Shown in pieces: positions 50,495 through 58,425 of a DNA stretch of 64,000 bases. The stretch is taken from the NCBI RefSeq assembly GCF_039908645.1, contig NZ_CP150917.1:4909501-4973500 (forward strand), in the 5' to 3' direction. The translations under genes were made by a program, and so were the position numbers. The notes under the pieces are model-generated. The model had not been told where the DNA came from. It ran no database searches and worked only from the letters and a program-made list of their open reading frames with translations. This DNA comes from Pseudomonas helvetica. GTDB lineage: Bacteria > Pseudomonadota > Gammaproteobacteria > Pseudomonadales > Pseudomonadaceae. Positions within the stretch are counted from its first letter, which is position 1, and every line of letters starts with the position of its first letter.

Positions 50495-50884
50495 ATGTTC
50501 AAAGCCACTCCGAATCCCCCCGAATACGACAACGTTTCCCCCTACGATTCCCCCGACTCGAAAAAGCTCCACGCCGCCGCCCACAAGGCGCTGGACCACT
50601 ACCTCAAACCCGGCACCGGCAACCCGCGCGACTATGAACGGCGCTCACTGAAATTCTTCTCCGTGCTCCCCGACATCAACAACGAAGCCTTGATGGCCTA
50701 TACCTACGAGACCTTCTGCTCGGTGAGCACATTGATCCTCGACCTGTCCGACGACCTGGAAGACAAGCACCGCAACCTGGCGCTGGCGATCCATCAGCTG
50801 ACCGAGCACGGGTTGTTGTTGGTCGAGAAGGCGCTGGACAACGAGTACCCGATCCAGCCGATCGAGTACGGGCTTCAGCTGTAA
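50495..50884 (+). CDS. DUF6124-family protein
   Basis: A 129-aa cytoplasmic, helical protein starting MFKATPNPPEYDNVSPYDSP with the family-typical SKKLHAAAHKALDHYL near residue 23 and a C-terminal helix RNLALAIHQLTEHGLLLVEKALDN. This group is abundant in pseudomonads and has no known function. AAGGAA lies about 8 nt before the ATG. It is preceded by the structured leader described separately. Confidence 0.85.
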   Translation: MFKATPNPPEYDNVSPYDSPDSKKLHAAAHKALDHYLKPGTGNPRDYERRSLKFFSVLPDINNEALMAYTYETFCSVSTLILDLSDDLEDKHRNLALAIHQLTEHGLLLVEKALDNEYPIQPIEYGLQL

Positions 50885-50962
50885 CGCGTTGAACGGCAAA
50901 AGATCGCAGCCTTCATCGATCAAGTCCAATGCCTCTGTGGATAGAGGCATTGGTGGTAATAC

Positions 50963-51409
50963 TCAATCCAGAGCAAGTGGTGGGTGCGCCCCGGACTTAG
51001 TTGCCACCACCAAGTCGAATGAGCCGTTTTGAATTCTTTTGCCTGTATACGTAGTAAATTGGAACGTGCCTTCCACACGCGTTCCATCTGCACTCACTAT
51101 GATGGCGACCCAACCTGATACACCCATCTGGAGTAAATAGGTGCCATCTGGTCTTGTAAGCATATACGTGGCGGTTGCTTCGGTACCAATAACGTAACGT
51201 TTCGTCTTCACATCCGGAGGTAACACGATGCTTACCTCACTCTCGCCTAATGAATGGCCTTGTTTGGCATACACGTAAAAATTGCCATCCGACTGTTTTC
51301 CACAAATGAATTTTTCTCCAGAAAACCTCCCAGGTGGATCTGGTAGATCACAGGTGTATGCCTGCAAGAGCTTGGCTTCTTGCGACAAACCTTCGACTCT
51401 GGTGTTCAT
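50963..51409 (-). CDS. Orphan 148-aa protein under the shared operator
   Basis: Starts MNTRVEGLSQEAKLLQAYTC with GGGAG 7 nt upstream. Beta-strand-rich (FICGKQSDGNFYVYAKQG; RPDGTYLLQMGVSGWVAIIV; VEGTFQFTTYTGKRIQNGSF), no signal peptide, two cysteines. I do not recognise a family; a small beta-sandwich or calycin-like fold would fit. Operator C lies 85 bp upstream. This links it to the Tc and Ig genes although it is transcribed alone. Confidence 0.65.
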   Translation of the reverse strand: MNTRVEGLSQEAKLLQAYTCDLPDPPGRFSGEKFICGKQSDGNFYVYAKQGHSLGESEVSIVLPPDVKTKRYVIGTEATATYMLTRPDGTYLLQMGVSGWVAIIVSADGTRVEGTFQFTTYTGKRIQNGSFDLVVATKSGAHPPLALD

Positions 51410-51493
51410 GATAGTGCTCCCTTTCATTCAGTAAACTTCAGATGACCTCGTAACGGCGTCAATCCAAAACTAAACAAAAAAAACGGGCGCGAA

Positions 51494-51513
51494 TACTGTC
51501 ACTTATGGCAGGT
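51494..51513. promoter_or_regulatory. Palindromic operator C
   Basis: TACTGTCA-CTTA-TGGCAGGT: one mismatch in the right arm. 85 bp upstream of the 148-aa gene on the minus strand. Confidence 0.6.
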
Positions 51514-51660
51514 ATAAAAACAGATTTTTTATCGCCAATTGATTAACCAGAATGCTGTTTTCGAAATAACATGCCTCCGATCCTGGCAACACTTCTTGTG
51601 TCGTCCAACGTTCGGAGAAGCTCATGCTGGGGATCCAGTCGCAGGCGATCTTTTGCTGCA

Positions 51661-52032
51661 TCAGACCGAAGCCGGCATCGGATAAAAGCTGAAGTACTGG
51701 TGCAAGGCACTCACCAGTTGCCCGTATTCAGCCGGTGCGCGTTGCACCTCGAAACCGGCGTCGTAGTGGTGGGGAGTGGCGTCTTCACGACACCACAGGC
51801 AACGGGCACGCAGGTCGATGACCTGCAAGACACCTTCGCTGGCCGGGATTTTCAAGCGCAGGTCAAACGCTGCGCCGACCATCATCGGCAACGGGCAAAT
51901 GAGCATCAGGCCATCATCCGTGACATTGCCGATAAAGCCGACAGGCTTGTCGGTGACACTGTTGAACACTCTCAGAAAATACGGCAGTTGATGCCGCTCG
52001 ATCCGACGGTCAGTGAACAGGCTGTTTATCAC
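51661..52032 (-). CDS. PilZ-domain protein
   Basis: A 123-aa stand-alone PilZ domain, a cyclic-di-GMP receptor type. R-x3-R is present as RRIERH near residue 9. The second motif reads NVTDDG, with threonine where the consensus (D/N)xSxxG has serine. The C-terminus LHQYFSFYPMPASV is typical of pseudomonad members. The GTG at 52032 was chosen because AGGGG lies 9 nt upstream and homology starts there; an ATG at 52149 would add 39 unrelated residues. It is monocistronic; the palindromic repeat lies upstream. Confidence 0.82.
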   Translation of the reverse strand: MINSLFTDRRIERHQLPYFLRVFNSVTDKPVGFIGNVTDDGLMLICPLPMMVGAAFDLRLKIPASEGVLQVIDLRARCLWCREDATPHHYDAGFEVQRAPAEYGQLVSALHQYFSFYPMPASV

Positions 52033-52240
52033 TTTGGAAAGCCCCTTGAGCAGGGTCGTACTGATACTTCGGAACGTGCCTGACAGACAGGAGCGCTCTC
52101 CCCGATTCCGTTGCCGGTCACAGGTATCAACATGGTTTAGGTTGAACATTCTAAAACACGCTAATCGAAGATTAGCTCAAGGCGGGCACACACACCCTGA
52201 TGCTCGTCAGTTAACGAATATCTATCGACGGGTGATCAAT

Positions 52241-52385
52241 TGTGGCGAGGGAGCTTGCTCCCGCTCGACCGCGAAGCGGTCGTAATCCGGTTAATCGCGT
52301 TCCATCTGAATATTCGCGGTGGCTGATTTCAGGGTCGCTTCGCCCGAGCGCGGACCGACCCGCGGGAGCAAGCTCCCTCGCCACA
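52241..52385. repeat. Palindromic repeat, family TGTGGCGAGGGAGC (copy 2)
   Basis: Outer arms TGTGGCGAGGGAGCTTGCTC and GAGCAAGCTCCCTCGCCACA are identical to copies at 32613 and 59662; the inner sequence is different. It sits between the PilZ and lipoprotein genes. Confidence 0.88.
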
Positions 52386-52439
52386 GGTTTTGCGTTCGGC
52401 ACGCTTGTCTCTTGGCTGACGGGGATCAGGCACTTACCA

Positions 52440-52814
52440 TTACAGAGGCGCGGGCATACTTTTGGCGCTGCTGCGCGGTGGGTACCAACCCAGCGACTGC
52501 AAGGTTTCCAGCCGCGCGCGGGCACGGTACGCGTACTCGTTGTCCGGGTACTGGGCGATGATGAACTGGTAAGTCTGGGCCGCATCGACATAGAGCTTCT
52601 GACGTTCCAGGCACTGGCCGCGCAGCATCGACACTTCCGGCTGTATATAGCGCCGCGCCCGGCTGTTGCGATCGACCTGGGACAATTCGAGCATCGCGTC
52701 CTCGCAATTGCCTCGGTCGTAAGCGCGGTAGGCGTTGTTCAAATGATGGTCCATTGACCAACGGGTGCAGCCCGTGGCACTGAGGGCAAGGGCGGCAATG
52801 AGCACGAATCGCAT
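52440..52814 (-). CDS. Small lipoprotein with TPR-like helices
   Basis: 124 aa. Signal peptide MRFVLIAALALSATGC with the lipobox cysteine at residue 16. The helical repeats AYRAYDRGNCEDAMLELSQV near 29 and LYVDAAQTYQFIIAQYPDN near 74 resemble tetratricopeptide units. It probably sits in the outer or inner membrane leaflet facing the periplasm. GGAG lies about 8 nt before the ATG. The family is conserved in pseudomonads but unnamed. Confidence 0.85.
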   Translation of the reverse strand: MRFVLIAALALSATGCTRWSMDHHLNNAYRAYDRGNCEDAMLELSQVDRNSRARRYIQPEVSMLRGQCLERQKLYVDAAQTYQFIIAQYPDNEYAYRARARLETLQSLGWYPPRSSAKSMPAPL

Positions 52815-52881
52815 GAGGGTTCTCCTGTCTTGTGCTCTGTATCGACCCGTTGGGAAAAATCTTCAATAACCGGATCAAGCG

Positions 52882-52921
52882 AAAAAAGCCCACTGAGCCG
52901 CCAAGGCTCAGTGGGCTTTTT
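52882..52921. terminator. Terminator of the single-Ig gene
   Basis: AAGCCCACTGAGCC / GGCTCAGTGGGCTT stem with loop GCCAA and A/T runs on both sides. Read leftward it follows the single-Ig stop codon by about 20 bp. Confidence 0.92.
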
Positions 52922-52941
52922 AATGAACGACAACATCCTGG

Positions 52942-53244
52942 TCAGTCGACCGTAAATGTTCGAGCCGGTGACCAAGGGCCGGTGCCGGTGCCACGGATCA
53001 GGCGTGCCGTAATCATATGCACACCCTTGGGCAGATCTTCGTCCAACGTACCTGACCAATGACCGTCCTCTGACACCTCGCGTCTCAAAAGAAAATGGCC
53101 GCTCCCTGCTTTTGCGATTTCAACAACGTCGCCTTTTTCAGTTTTAGAAGCGATGCCCGATACCTTGACCTTGTTTTGCTCTGTTGCGCCCTCTACCGGT
53201 TGCACGATTACCGGAATAATCAGTACCTGGGTGTCCGTGGTCAT
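52942..53244 (-). CDS. Single Ig-like domain protein (100 aa)
   Basis: The protein is one Ig repeat and nothing more: PVEGATEQNKVKVSGIASKT, GDVVEI, VSEDGHWSGTL, then GVHMITARL and PWSPARTFTVD. The pattern VSG...GDxVEI...DGxWxxxL...G.H.I.A...PWS...TFTV matches one repeat of the 1049-aa Ig protein. It has no signal peptide. AAGGAG lies 8 nt before the ATG at 53244. Operator D lies 76 bp upstream. It could be an adaptor or capping unit for the larger Ig proteins, or a free module copied from them. Confidence 0.75.
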   Translation of the reverse strand: MTTDTQVLIIPVIVQPVEGATEQNKVKVSGIASKTEKGDVVEIAKAGSGHFLLRREVSEDGHWSGTLDEDLPKGVHMITARLIRGTGTGPWSPARTFTVD

Positions 53245-53317
53245 GTTGTCATCTCCTTGACTCGTCACCTTTTGACGAGCCTCCAGAGCATTCAACCCCG
53301 CCCCCTAATGCCTGCCT

Positions 53318-53337
53318 ACCTGTTAAAACTAACAGCG
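53318..53337. promoter_or_regulatory. Palindromic operator D
   Basis: ACCTGTTA-AAAC-TAACAGCG, perfect 6+6 core with T/A at the variable position. 76 bp upstream of the single-Ig gene (minus) and 153 bp upstream of pyk (plus); spacing favours the former. Confidence 0.6.
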
Positions 53338-53489
53338 CCGACAAACGGCAGGTGCTTATCAATGGACGGATCCGAAAATTTTCAGGAATGTTCGTTTAAA
53401 GAAACAAATGAAAAGTAGTGCAAACGAACAATGACTACAGCATCGGACCATAGTAGCCTCACCCAGCGCTTGAACTCAGGAGTCTTTGC

Positions 53490-54941
53490 ATGTCCGTCCG
53501 TCGTACCAAAATCGTCGCTACCCTTGGCCCGGCCAGTAACTCGCCGGAAGTTCTCGAACAGCTGATTCTGGCTGGCCTGGACGTTGCCCGCTTGAACTTT
53601 TCCCACGGCACCCCCGACGAGCACAAGGCTCGCGCCAAGCTGGTGCGTGACCTCGCTGCCAAGCACGGGCGCTTCGTTGCCCTGCTGGGTGACCTGCAAG
53701 GCCCGAAAATCCGTATCGCCAAATTCGCCAACAAGAAGATCGAGCTGAAGATCGGTGATCAATTCACCTTCTCCACCAGCCATCCGTTGACCGAAGGCAA
53801 CCAGCAAGTGGTCGGCATCGACTACCCGGACCTGGTGAAAGACTGCGGCGTGGGCGACGAGCTGCTGCTCGACGACGGCCGCGTGGTGATGCGCGTTGAT
53901 ACCGCCACCGCCACCGAACTGCATTGCACCGTGACCATCGGCGGCCCGCTGTCGGACCACAAAGGCATCAACCGTCGCGGTGGCGGCCTGACAGCTCCGG
54001 CCCTGACTGAAAAAGACAAGGCCGACATCAAGCTCGCCGCCGAAATGGAAGTCGACTACCTCGCCGTGTCCTTCCCGCGTGATGCCGCCGACATGGAATA
54101 CGCCCGCCAACTGCGCGACGAAGCCGGCGGTACTGCCTGGCTGGTGGCGAAGATCGAGCGCGCTGAAGCCGTGGCCGATGACGAAACCCTCGATGGCCTG
54201 ATCAAAGCCTCGGACGCCGTGATGGTCGCCCGTGGTGACCTGGGCGTGGAAATCGGCGACGCCGAGCTGGTGGGTATTCAGAAGAAGATCATCCTGCACG
54301 CACGCCGCCACAATAAAGCGGTGATCGTCGCGACCCAGATGATGGAGTCGATGATCCTGAACCCGATGCCGACCCGCGCTGAAGTGTCCGACGTAGCCAA
54401 CGCCGTACTCGACTACACCGACGCCGTGATGCTCTCGGCAGAAAGCGCCGCCGGCCAATACCCGCTCGAAGCGGTCCAGGCCATGGCACGGATTTGCATC
54501 GGCGCTGAAAAGCACCCGACCAGCAAAACCTCCAGCCACCGCATCGGTAAAGTGTTCGAAAGCTGCGACCAGAGTATTGCCCTGGCCGCCATGTACACCG
54601 CCAACCACTTCCCGGGCGTGAAGGCGATCATCGCCTTGACCGAAAGTGGCTACACGCCGTTGATCATGTCGCGCATTCGTTCTTCGGTGCCGATCTACGC
54701 GTTCTCCCCGCACCGCGAAACCCAGGCCCGCGCGGCCATGTTCCGTGGCGTCTACACCGTACCGTTCGACCCGGCATCGTTGCCGCCCGAACAAGTCAGC
54801 CAGGCTGCGATCGACGAGTTGCTCAAACTCGGTGTGGTCGAGAAAGGCGACTGGGTCATCCTGACCAAGGGCGACAGCTACCACACCATCGGTGGCACCA
54901 ACGGCATGAAGATCCTGCACGTTGGCGACAAGATGGTCTGA
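53490..54941 (+). CDS. pyk: Pyruvate kinase
   Basis: A 483-aa glycolytic enzyme, phosphoenolpyruvate + ADP to pyruvate + ATP. N-terminus RRTKIVATLGPASNSPEVLE; substrate and cation motifs NFSHGTPDEHKARAKLVRDL near residue 31 and LGDLQGPKIRIAKF near 70; the Pyk signature VAKIERAEAVADDETLDGLI near 213; VMVARGDLGVEI near 240; C-terminal allosteric domain ending DKMV. The length fits the PykA type. GGAG precedes the ATG. It is a housekeeping gene inside the accessory region, with its own terminator. Confidence 0.96.
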   Translation: MSVRRTKIVATLGPASNSPEVLEQLILAGLDVARLNFSHGTPDEHKARAKLVRDLAAKHGRFVALLGDLQGPKIRIAKFANKKIELKIGDQFTFSTSHPLTEGNQQVVGIDYPDLVKDCGVGDELLLDDGRVVMRVDTATATELHCTVTIGGPLSDHKGINRRGGGLTAPALTEKDKADIKLAAEMEVDYLAVSFPRDAADMEYARQLRDEAGGTAWLVAKIERAEAVADDETLDGLIKASDAVMVARGDLGVEIGDAELVGIQKKIILHARRHNKAVIVATQMMESMILNPMPTRAEVSDVANAVLDYTDAVMLSAESAAGQYPLEAVQAMARICIGAEKHPTSKTSSHRIGKVFESCDQSIALAAMYTANHFPGVKAIIALTESGYTPLIMSRIRSSVPIYAFSPHRETQARAAMFRGVYTVPFDPASLPPEQVSQAAIDELLKLGVVEKGDWVILTKGDSYHTIGGTNGMKILHVGDKMV

Positions 54942-54961
54942 GTAAAAGAGCGCTGAAACGC

Positions 54962-54997
54962 AAAAGCCCCGCCATGTGAATGGCGGGGCTTTTTTTC
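54962..54997 (+). terminator. Terminator of pyk
   Basis: AAAAGCCCCGCCAT / ATGGCGGGGCTTTT stem, loop GTGA, followed by further T residues. Confidence 0.95.
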
Positions 54998-55035
54998 GTT
55001 TAAAAATAATCAGATAGACGATTTAAGCGTTTCTC

Positions 55036-55055
55036 ACCTGTCAGATCTGACAGTA
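55036..55055. promoter_or_regulatory. Palindromic operator E
   Basis: ACCTGTCA-GATC-TGACAGTA: perfect 6-bp core arms with a self-complementary centre. 142 bp upstream of the delta-60 gene and 38 bp after the pyk terminator. Confidence 0.7.
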
Positions 55056-55196
55056 GACGCCCTTCCGTTCACCCCCTTTAATCGATTCCGTCCACCGCTG
55101 CTATCGCTGTCATCAAGGCATTCTCACGCTTGACTGTTGCGGCTCGTCATTGGCAGCCCTTGACGGACAACCCACTCCAATTAAAGGAATAGAACG

Positions 55197-56495
55197 ATGA
55201 GCCAATACACAGCACTGACCGCTCGCGCCGCGGGTGATCTCGACCCGGAATTTGGTGAAGACAAAGACGGTAAAGTCATTCTGCGTTTTCCCGATGCACG
55301 AGATACTTCAGGCGAATGTATTGCCGAAGGCCCCGACGGCAAGATCTATGTCGGCGGCAGCGTCGACGCCGAAGGCATTGACATCATCCACAAGCTAGGT
55401 ATCGCCTGCCTGCACAAGAATGGCACTTTAAATAAAGCGTTCGGCAAGGATGGATATGTAGTCTTACGTTTTGGCCCGATGCAAGACACCCATCTGCGCC
55501 AGATCCTTTTTCTCACCGTCGGGGGTGAACCCAGAATCCTGCTGTCCGGTATCGATACGAAAAGAGGTGAAGTTGTGCTTGCTCGCCTTCATATCGACGG
55601 GCGTGTGGATGTGCGTTTTGGCGTGAAAGGTCTGCTGACGGTCAAACAGCCTGAAAACCTTGCTAAAGACCTTGGGCTGGGTTTTACACCGCAGACGACC
55701 ACCAGCATGGACGCCTCTGGGCCTTGCACGGTGGCGGATGGGAAAATTTATGTGGTCATGGAAGTGTACATGCCGATCTGGATTGCCACGGTGGCGTTAC
55801 TGATCCGCCTCAATGATGACGGCTCGTTTGACACCACCTTTAACAACATCGGTTATGTCGCCGTTACCAATCAGTACTGGGGCAATAGCACCATCAAGGA
55901 CATTTTGGTGCATAACGAAAAAATCACCGTGTGCGGAACACTGGCAGGTCATGGCATGGTGGCTCGCCTCAATGACGATGGTTCTTTCGTTCACACCTTC
56001 GCCGACAACGGTTTCAAACTGCTCGAGAACCCCGGTCCCTCGCTCGAAAAGCTCGTCCAGTATTCCAAAGGCGCTGTTCTTGCAGTCGGTTGGGTGTCGT
56101 CTCCGACACAGGGTGTGCTGGTTTGCCTTAACGATAAAGGTGAATTTGAATCAGAATTCAATGGCGGCAAGGTGCTGCTTCAATCCCTCGAAAAACATGT
56201 CATGTTTTTGGGTGTTGGGCTGTTTGATGGAAAAATCATCGTATCTGGACGTTTATTTCAAGATGACAAAACCCCTGAATTCCTGGTGGTGCGTTACCTG
56301 ATTAACGGCAAACTGGATACCGACTTTGGCCACGGGAAAGGTTGGAGCTCCACCCGATTCGAAGACCATTACACGGTCGCAAACACCATGACCTTGCAAA
56401 AAGACGGGAACGTGCTGGTCCTGGGCGATTGGGGGGGCGGCGCCAACTACGCTGCGCTAATTGCCTGCTTCCTGAACCCCGCAGCCTCACGTTGA
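55197..56495 (+). CDS. Delta-60 repeat protein (beta-propeller-like)
   Basis: 432 aa, no signal peptide. Seven delta-60-type repeats (G-x-L/F-D-x-x-F-G-x-x-G) at about residues 13, 75, 136, 208, 261, 315 and 370, e.g. LDPEFGEDKDGKVILRF, LNKAFGKDGYVVLRFG, FDTTFNNIGYVAVTN and LDTDFGHGKGWSSTRF. Repeats of this number probably close a beta-propeller. No enzymatic motif was seen. AAAGGA lies before the ATG. It is monocistronic. The shared operator suggests co-expression with the Tc genes, perhaps as an accessory or secreted binding protein. Confidence 0.8.
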   Translation: MSQYTALTARAAGDLDPEFGEDKDGKVILRFPDARDTSGECIAEGPDGKIYVGGSVDAEGIDIIHKLGIACLHKNGTLNKAFGKDGYVVLRFGPMQDTHLRQILFLTVGGEPRILLSGIDTKRGEVVLARLHIDGRVDVRFGVKGLLTVKQPENLAKDLGLGFTPQTTTSMDASGPCTVADGKIYVVMEVYMPIWIATVALLIRLNDDGSFDTTFNNIGYVAVTNQYWGNSTIKDILVHNEKITVCGTLAGHGMVARLNDDGSFVHTFADNGFKLLENPGPSLEKLVQYSKGAVLAVGWVSSPTQGVLVCLNDKGEFESEFNGGKVLLQSLEKHVMFLGVGLFDGKIIVSGRLFQDDKTPEFLVVRYLINGKLDTDFGHGKGWSSTRFEDHYTVANTMTLQKDGNVLVLGDWGGGANYAALIACFLNPAASR

Positions 56496-56516
56496 ATACA
56501 GTGCAGAACCGCCCCC

Positions 56517-56675
56517 GTAGTAGCTGTCGAGCCTGCGAGGCGGCGTTAGAGGCGGACCGCGGTCGGGCGAAGTCCTCGCAAATCCTGCATACGCGGCTTT
56601 CTGGTAAGAATGCGTTGCCTGATTTTACGACTGCTTCGCAGCCGAACGCCGCCTCGCAGGCTCGACAGCTGCTAC
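56517..56675. repeat. Large palindromic repeat, family GTAGCAGCTGTCGAG (copy 2)
   Basis: Bounded by GTAGTAGCTGTCGAGCCTGC and GCAGGCTCGACAGCTGCTAC with the inner ATTTTACGACTGCTTCGCAG arm. Same family as 23504-23655. It lies between the delta-60 and enoyl-CoA hydratase genes, which converge. Confidence 0.82.
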
Positions 56676-56711
56676 AGAACCGGATCGCGGGCTCGGCAGC
56701 TGCGGCAACCT

Positions 56712-57461
56712 TCAGGCTCTGTTGATAAACCCCGACAACGCCGCAATCGCTTCCGGCGAGCGCAGCCGTTGGACAAACAGCTTGCCCTCCTCCTCGATCG
56801 CTTTGCGCAGCTGTTCGCGGTCCGGGGCTTTCATCAACTGCTTGCTGATACGCACGGCTTCGGGCGCCAGTGTTTCGAAGCGCAATGCCATCTCGCGCGC
56901 CTTGGCCACTGCGGCCTCGCCACTGGGCAACGCTTGGGTTGCGATGCCCCAGGCGGCGGCCTGTTCACCGCTGAAACCTTCGCCCAGCAGCAACAGCTCG
57001 GCAGCTTTGGCCTGCCCGAGCAAACGCGGCAGGATCAGGCTGGAACCAAATTCCGGGCACAGCCCGAGGTTGACGAACGGCATGCGCAACTTCGCATCCG
57101 CGCTGATGTACACCAGGTCGCAATGCAACAGCAAGGTGGTGCCGATGCCCACGGCGGCGCCAGCCACGGCCGCGATCACCGGCTTGCGGCATTCCAGCAG
57201 GTTGCGCATGAACTGGAACACCGGGCTGCTGAGGTCGCTTGGCGGCTCTTCGAGGAAATCAGCAATGTCGTTACCCGCGGTAAAGCATTCACGGGTGCCG
57301 GTGATCAGTATGGCGTTGATCTCGGGGTCGGCGTCGGCCTGTAGCAAGGCGTCCGCCAATTGGCTGTACATGGCGCGGGTCAGGGCGTTTTTCTTGTCCG
57401 GGCGGTTGAGGCGCAAGGTCAGCAGCCCGCGCTCACGTTCCAGCAGGATGGCGTTCGTCAT
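56712..57461 (-). CDS. Enoyl-CoA hydratase/isomerase family protein
   Basis: A 249-aa crotonase-fold protein. The oxyanion-hole segments are RPDKKNALTRAMYSQLADAL near residue 18, FTAGNDIADF near 61 and VAAVAGAAVGIGTTLLLHCD-like near 97. The segment PFVNLGLCPEFGSSLILPRL near 125 carries the second catalytic acid position (E/P region). Fatty-acid or organic-acid degradation is likely; the exact substrate is open. The ATG at 57461 starts the fold; the reading frame extends upstream without homology. The ferredoxin-reductase gene lies 28 bp upstream in the same direction. Confidence 0.9.
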   Translation of the reverse strand: MTNAILLERERGLLTLRLNRPDKKNALTRAMYSQLADALLQADADPEINAILITGTRECFTAGNDIADFLEEPPSDLSSPVFQFMRNLLECRKPVIAAVAGAAVGIGTTLLLHCDLVYISADAKLRMPFVNLGLCPEFGSSLILPRLLGQAKAAELLLLGEGFSGEQAAAWGIATQALPSGEAAVAKAREMALRFETLAPEAVRISKQLMKAPDREQLRKAIEEEGKLFVQRLRSPEAIAALSGFINRA

Positions 57462-57489
57462 GGTGAGTCTCGTGAAAGTGATTTCGCGT

Positions 57490-58425
57490 TCAACCCCGCG
57501 GCACGAAGACATCGGCCAATAGTTGATTGCGCGGCAGCCCTGCCAGGTACAGGCGCCGGGCAAAGGCGTCGACGCTGTCGGGGTGCCCGCAGAGTAAGGC
57601 CAGGGTTTGCCGGGAAACAAGGCGTAATTGCGCCAAAGCCGCCGCCAGCTCAGCCGTCGTCAACAGCTCGACGCTCAGGTTGGGACGCTGTGCCGCCAGC
57701 GCCGCCAAGGGTTTGGCCAGGTAATGCTCGCTGGCATCATGGGCCAGGTGAATTACCCGGATGGGGCCTTGATGATCCTGGCGCAACGCCTCGCGCAACA
57801 CACCGAACAATGGCGCCAATCCGGTGCCGGCCGCCAGCAGCCACAACGGTTGGGTTTGCCAGTCGGGGTCATAATGCAGCGCACCGCCGCGCAACTCGCC
57901 CAGGCGAATCGGGTCGCCGATTTTCAGCAAGCGTGCCGCATCGCTGAATTCGCCCGGCAAGCGGCAGTCGAGGTGAAACTCCAGAAAACGATCTTCCTGC
58001 GGCAGGCTGGCCAGCGAATACGGCCGCGCCACATTACCGGCCCACAACACCAGATGCTGCCCGGCCTGATAGCGCAAGGGCCGCTCGGGCTGCAAACGCA
58101 GGCGCAACACGCTGGCACTTAACCAGTCGGCAGCTTCGACGGTGGCCGGCAAGCCGTCGCGCAGCGGATCGAATACCGCTACGTGCAGGTCATCGACGAC
58201 CTCGCACTGACAGGCCAGCCGCCAACCTTGCTCACGTTGCTCGGCGCTCAGCGCATCGGGACGTCGGTCGCTCACCTCGCCTTTGAGGCAATGCACCATG
58301 CACGCATGGCAACTGCCGGCGCGGCAGCTGTAGGGCACGTGCATCCCCTTCTGGTTAAGCGCGTCGAGCAGGTTGCTGCCCGCTGCCACCGACCATTGGT
58401 TATCGCCCACCCTTAGTTCAGGCAT
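57490..58425 (-). CDS. 2Fe-2S ferredoxin / flavin-dependent reductase
   Basis: A 311-aa electron-transfer protein. Residues about 1-90 are a plant-type 2Fe-2S domain with CRAGSCHAC near 37 and the fourth ligand in LACQCEV. The FAD-binding barrel (RPYSLASLPQED near 148, R-x-Y-S motif) and the NAD(P)-binding half (LLAAGTGLAPLFGVLREAL near 211) follow. This domain order matches CDP-6-deoxy-glucoseen-reductase-like or oxygenase reductase components; the partner is not known. It overlaps the diguanylate cyclase gene by 8 nt, so the three leftward genes form one operon. Confidence 0.9.
   Translation of the reverse strand: MPELRVGDNQWSVAAGSNLLDALNQKGMHVPYSCRAGSCHACMVHCLKGEVSDRRPDALSAEQREQGWRLACQCEVVDDLHVAVFDPLRDGLPATVEAADWLSASVLRLRLQPERPLRYQAGQHLVLWAGNVARPYSLASLPQEDRFLEFHLDCRLPGEFSDAARLLKIGDPIRLGELRGGALHYDPDWQTQPLWLLAAGTGLAPLFGVLREALRQDHQGPIRVIHLAHDASEHYLAKPLAALAAQRPNLSVELLTTAELAAALAQLRLVSRQTLALLCGHPDSVDAFARRLYLAGLPRNQLLADVFVPRG

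Noticed and set aside
50194..50637. 147-codon frame before and into the DUF6124 gene
   Set aside because: It overlaps the DUF6124 start in another frame and coincides with the structured leader; composition does not look like a protein.
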